Below, in pieces: positions 5,207-7,108 of a DNA stretch of 7,108 bases. Made by a program: the position numbers and the translations under genes. The first letter of the stretch is position 1. The number at the start of each line of letters is the position of its first letter. Origin of the DNA: Clostridia bacterium (lineage in GTDB: Bacteria > Bacillota > Clostridia > Christensenellales > CAG-917); contig CAAEDU010000104.1 of assembly GCA_900754695.1 (NCBI GenBank), positions 1 through 7,108 of the forward strand, read 5' to 3'. Below the pieces are notes generated by a model. That model worked only from the letters and a program-made list of their open reading frames with translations. It was not told where the DNA came from and did not search any database.

Positions 5207-6271
5207 TCAGTCGTCCTCGCGCAGGGTGACCGCCTTCGCCGCCGCTTTGCGGTGGTCCTGTTCTATTGCGGCATAGTGCTTCTTGGTGGTGTTGACGTCG
5301 CGGTGTCCGAGCACGTCCGCCACCATATAGATGTCGCCTGTCGCGCGATAGAGGTTGGTGCCGTAGGTGCTGCGCAGTTTGTGAGGGGAGATCTTTTTTA
5401 AGGGCGCGGCGACTGCGGCGTACTTTTTGACAAGCTTCTCCACCGCGCGCACGCATATGCGCCTGACCTGCAGCGAGAGGAAGAGCGCGTCCGCGTCGTC
5501 CACTTCCACCTTTTCGGTGCGGGAGAGCAGAGCCTTTCTTTCCCCTTCGATGTAATATTCCAGCGCCTCTTTGACGTCGTCGTTGAAATAGAGTATGGCG
5601 CGGCTGCCGCCCTTTCTCGTCACCGTGAAAGCGTTGGTCTCGAAGTCGATGTCCGTGACGTTCAGCCCCACGCACTCGCTCACGCGGATGCCCGTGCCGA
5701 GCAGCAGAGAGAGGATGGCGACGTCGCGCGCGCGGGTGTTGAGCAGGATCTTGCGCTGATGTTCGCTCATACCTTCGCCGCTTTCCGCCGCGTTCAGGAT
5801 CTTCTCTATCTCATGCCGCTCCAGCCTGATTATCTCCTTTTCGCGCTGTTTGGGGAGGGAGATCTTAGCCGCGACATTGGAGCTCAGCTTGTCCTTGTTG
5901 AAGTAGTATTTGAAAAAGCTGCGCACCGTCGAGATCTTGCGCGCCTTCCCCCTGTCGCCGTTGACGCACTCCTTGTCGTCGAACTCGTAGAGGGTGAGAT
6001 ATTCCATAAAATTCTCGAGGTGGGTGACGGTGATCTTTTCCATGTCCGCAAGCGTCAGATCCTCCGCGCGCATCCCGCGGAAGGGGCGCACTCTCTTCAC
6101 CAGATAGTCGAAAAAAATCCTGAGATCGTAGGCGTAGCCGAGACGGGTGAGGGAAGTGGTCTGCGGCTCCACGCCCACGAAAAACTCGTCCGCAAACTCC
6201 GGGAGAGTGTCGCGGATCTCGCGAAGACGCATATTGACGTCGCGCTCACGCTCTTTGAAATAATCTGTCAT
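5207..6271 (-). CDS. Tyrosine recombinase/integrase, XerC/XerD type
   Basis: 354-residue site-specific recombinase that would cut and rejoin DNA through a phosphotyrosine link. The N-terminal core-binding (SAM-like) domain covers about residues 25-130 and the catalytic domain about 145-345. All six catalytic positions are present: R196 in GTGIRVSE, K220 in RKGGSR, H297 and R300 in PHKLRSTYGT, H323 in LGHRDVNTTKKHY, and the nucleophile Y333. It is longer than E. coli XerC/XerD (about 300 residues), with extra sequence at the N-terminus and around 250-285. The start MTDYF is chosen because AAGGAG (6277-6282) lies 5 nt upstream. The same frame stays open back to an ATG at 6493, but that would lie upstream of the inferred transcription start. 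No cargo or excisionase gene is adjacent, so a chromosomal housekeeping-like role is as likely as a mobile-element one. The natural site is unknown. Confidence 0.9.
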   Translation of the reverse strand: MTDYFKERERDVNMRLREIRDTLPEFADEFFVGVEPQTTSLTRLGYAYDLRIFFDYLVKRVRPFRGMRAEDLTLADMEKITVTHLENFMEYLTLYEFDDKECVNGDRGKARKISTVRSFFKYYFNKDKLSSNVAAKISLPKQREKEIIRLERHEIEKILNAAESGEGMSEHQRKILLNTRARDVAILSLLLGTGIRVSECVGLNVTDIDFETNAFTVTRKGGSRAILYFNDDVKEALEYYIEGERKALLSRTEKVEVDDADALFLSLQVRRICVRAVEKLVKKYAAVAAPLKKISPHKLRSTYGTNLYRATGDIYMVADVLGHRDVNTTKKHYAAIEQDHRKAAAKAVTLREDD

Positions 6272-6458
6272 ATCTTCTCCTTTATTCCGGGCTGGCATGC
6301 CGCTTTCCGACGGGCGGGGCGAGCCTCCCCGACGTTGTACGGAACGGCGTCGCGCGCGGCACTTGCGGCACGCGCGCCGCGTATGGCGCTCCGGGTATAA
6401 ACCCGCCGCCGTCTCGCAAGGGACGCCGCCGAGTTTTGCACGAAGCGGCATGTTTAGC
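6272..6458 (-). other. Long GC-rich leader of the recombinase mRNA
   Basis: If transcription starts near 6458, about 187 nt precede the start codon. The stretch is very GC-rich and can form hairpins. One is a 7-bp GCGCGCG/CGCGCGC stem around 6350-6376; another is CCCC/GGGG near 6314-6328. No known riboswitch or leader peptide is recognised. The hairpins may only reflect base composition. Confidence 0.35.
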
Positions 6459-6464
6459 GAATAC

Positions 6465-6493
6465 ATCATACACAACTGTTCGCAAAAACACAA
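6465..6493 (-). promoter_or_regulatory. Candidate promoter of the tyrosine recombinase
   Basis: On the minus strand, TATGAT (6465-6470) is a 5-of-6 match to the -10 box. It lies 17 bp downstream of TTGTGT (6488-6493), a weak -35. It is the best promoter seen in the AT-rich island upstream of the gene, and the weak -35 would suit regulated or low expression. Confidence 0.55.
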
Positions 6494-6515
6494 CGATTTT
6501 CGTGTTTTGCGAACA
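6477..6515. promoter_or_regulatory. Long palindrome overlapping the recombinase promoter
   Basis: TGTTCGCAAAAACAC (6477-6491) and GTGTTTTGCGAACA (6502-6515) are inverted copies differing by one extra A/T pair; the outer 11 bp pair perfectly. The centre can instead pair ACGA (6493-6496) with TCGT (6500-6503). The element covers the inferred -35 box and most of the spacer of the recombinase promoter. It may be an operator or a recombination site for the neighbouring enzyme. A terminator reading rightward is also possible because TTTT follows at 6516-6519. Confidence 0.6.
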
Positions 6516-6519
6516 TTTT

Positions 6520-6731
6520 AAGCCTTTGCCGCAAGCAGGCACGGGGAGGGGAAAGCTTGGGAGCGGCGCAGACGCGGGTGAAGATCGCCGCGCTTTTCGT
6601 GAAGCGGTCACTTGATTTTTGTCAAAAGGGCACAGCGCATATACGTGAAGCGGCTTGCAAGTCTTTGCCGCACCCTCGCCCTCACTCCCGCCCGCCGCCG
6701 CTGACCTCGCGCGCGTCCCCAAAATCAGGGG
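6520..6731. other. Intergenic stretch without a recognisable gene
   Basis: No reading frame here has both a ribosome site and protein-like composition. The phrase CGTGAAGCGG occurs twice, starting near 6598 and 6645. A short CCCC/GGGG hairpin (6717-6720 with 6728-6731) abuts the next promoter. I see no further structure. Confidence 0.5.
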
Positions 6732-6760
6732 TTGAAACGGGACGGGATAAGTGATATATT
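6732..6760 (+). promoter_or_regulatory. Promoter of the ABC-transporter gene
   Basis: TTGAAA (6732-6737) and TATATT (6755-6760) are separated by 17 bp, each matching the sigma-A consensus at five of six positions or nearly so. Transcription would start near 6767, leaving a leader of about 44 nt before the ATG at 6811. Confidence 0.7.
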
Positions 6761-6810
6761 ATAGTTGATGTCGGGTCGGGTTCCCGGCGTGCCGCGGAGG
6801 GGTGGATATC

Positions 6811-7108
6811 ATGGTGGAACTGAGGCAAATAAGCAAGATATATTCGAGCAAGGGCGGGCAGGTGCCTGCGCTTGTCGATGTAGACTTGGTGTTGCCCGCG
6901 AGCGGGTTGATATTCGTGCTCGGCAAAAGCGGGTGCGGCAAGACCACGCTGCTCAACATGATAGGCGGGCTGGACGATCCCACATCAGGCAAGATACTGG
7001 TGGACGGCAAGGAAATAGGTGCCGCGGACGGCTTGGCGGGGGATCTTTACCGAAACTATAAAGTAGGTTTTGTTTTTCAGGAATACAATCTCATAGACGG
7101 AGACACGG
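6811..7108 (+). CDS. ABC transporter ATP-binding protein, 5' part (MacB/FtsX-type), cut by window end
   Basis: The first 99 codons of an ABC ATPase, which couples ATP hydrolysis at the cytoplasmic face of the membrane to transport or extraction of a substrate. The frame starts MVELRQISKIY, has Walker A GKSGCGKTT at about residues 43-51 followed by LLNMIGGLDDPTSGKILVDG, and reaches the Q-loop VFQEYNLI near 88-95. The signature motif, Walker B and anything beyond lie outside the window. GGAGGGG (6796-6802), 8 nt before the ATG, supports the start. The KIYSSKGGQVPALVDVDL opening and VGFVFQEYNLI resemble clostridial MacB/LolD/Bce-like ATPases, some of which are fused to an FtsX-type permease. Whether this one is fused cannot be seen. 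The substrate is unknown; antimicrobial-peptide or lipid handling is common in the group. Confidence 0.9.
   Translation, partial: MVELRQISKIYSSKGGQVPALVDVDLVLPASGLIFVLGKSGCGKTTLLNMIGGLDDPTSGKILVDGKEIGAADGLAGDLYRNYKVGFVFQEYNLIDGDT

Noticed and set aside
6272..6493. N-terminal extension of the recombinase to an ATG at 6493
   Set aside because: The extra 74 residues have non-protein-like composition, the far start would lie upstream of the inferred promoter start, and the ATG at 6271 has a strong AAGGAG at ideal spacing.
6477..6515. LexA (SOS) box at the recombinase promoter
   Set aside because: The Gram-positive box needs CGAAC and GTTCG facing inward with a 4-bp gap. Here GTTCG and CGAAC face outward and are far apart, so it does not fit.
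6765..7061. Frames overlapping the ABC gene (6765-7061 plus, 6759-7010 minus)
   Set aside because: They are out of frame with the Walker A and Q-loop motifs and have no domain-like sequence. The frame from 6811 is the real one.

Overview
The window looks like chromosomal DNA from a GC-rich, uncultured-type member of the Clostridia/Bacillota. The evidence is Shine-Dalgarno sites close to AGGAGG, AT-rich sigma-A promoters standing out in GC-rich DNA, intrinsic hairpin plus T-run terminators, a CCA-encoding tRNA and a clostridial-style PadR regulator. The exact taxon cannot be fixed from the sequence alone.

Layout, left to right. Positions 1-485 are non-coding and unusually dense in short perfect hairpins and shuffled direct repeats. 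They end at a tRNA-Trp(CCA) gene on the minus strand (486-560) with a near-consensus promoter (574-602). Divergent from it, on the plus strand, is a translationally coupled pair: proC (pyrroline-5-carboxylate reductase, 631-1428) and rnhA (ribonuclease HI, 1421-1903), closed by a perfect 13-bp bidirectional terminator (1929-1960). The same terminator serves the convergent gene on the other side, a 973-residue minus-strand protein (2038-4959). That protein joins a PadR-type winged-helix DNA-binding domain, a long charged coiled coil with 13 consecutive 11-residue repeats, duplicated 32-residue motifs, and four C-terminal membrane helices. Its promoter contains a perfect 11+11-bp inverted repeat, the expected layout for autorepression.

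Upstream of it, also on the minus strand, is a complete tyrosine recombinase of the XerC/XerD type (5207-6271) with its own terminator (5050-5081) and a promoter (6465-6493) overlapped by another long palindrome. After a GC-rich intergenic stretch, a plus-strand promoter (6732-6760) leads into the first 99 codons of an ABC-transporter ATPase (6811 to the window end). This gene runs off the edge; its Walker A and Q-loop resemble the ATPase half of MacB/FtsX-type transporters.

Apart from proC-rnhA, the genes appear to be separate transcription units, each with its own promoter or terminator. The most interesting parts are the putative membrane-tethered PadR regulator with its palindromic operator, the hairpin mosaic beside tRNA-Trp (which carries a 14-nt piece identical to the tRNA 3' region), and the palindrome at the recombinase promoter. 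No CRISPR array, transposase or phage gene is visible.
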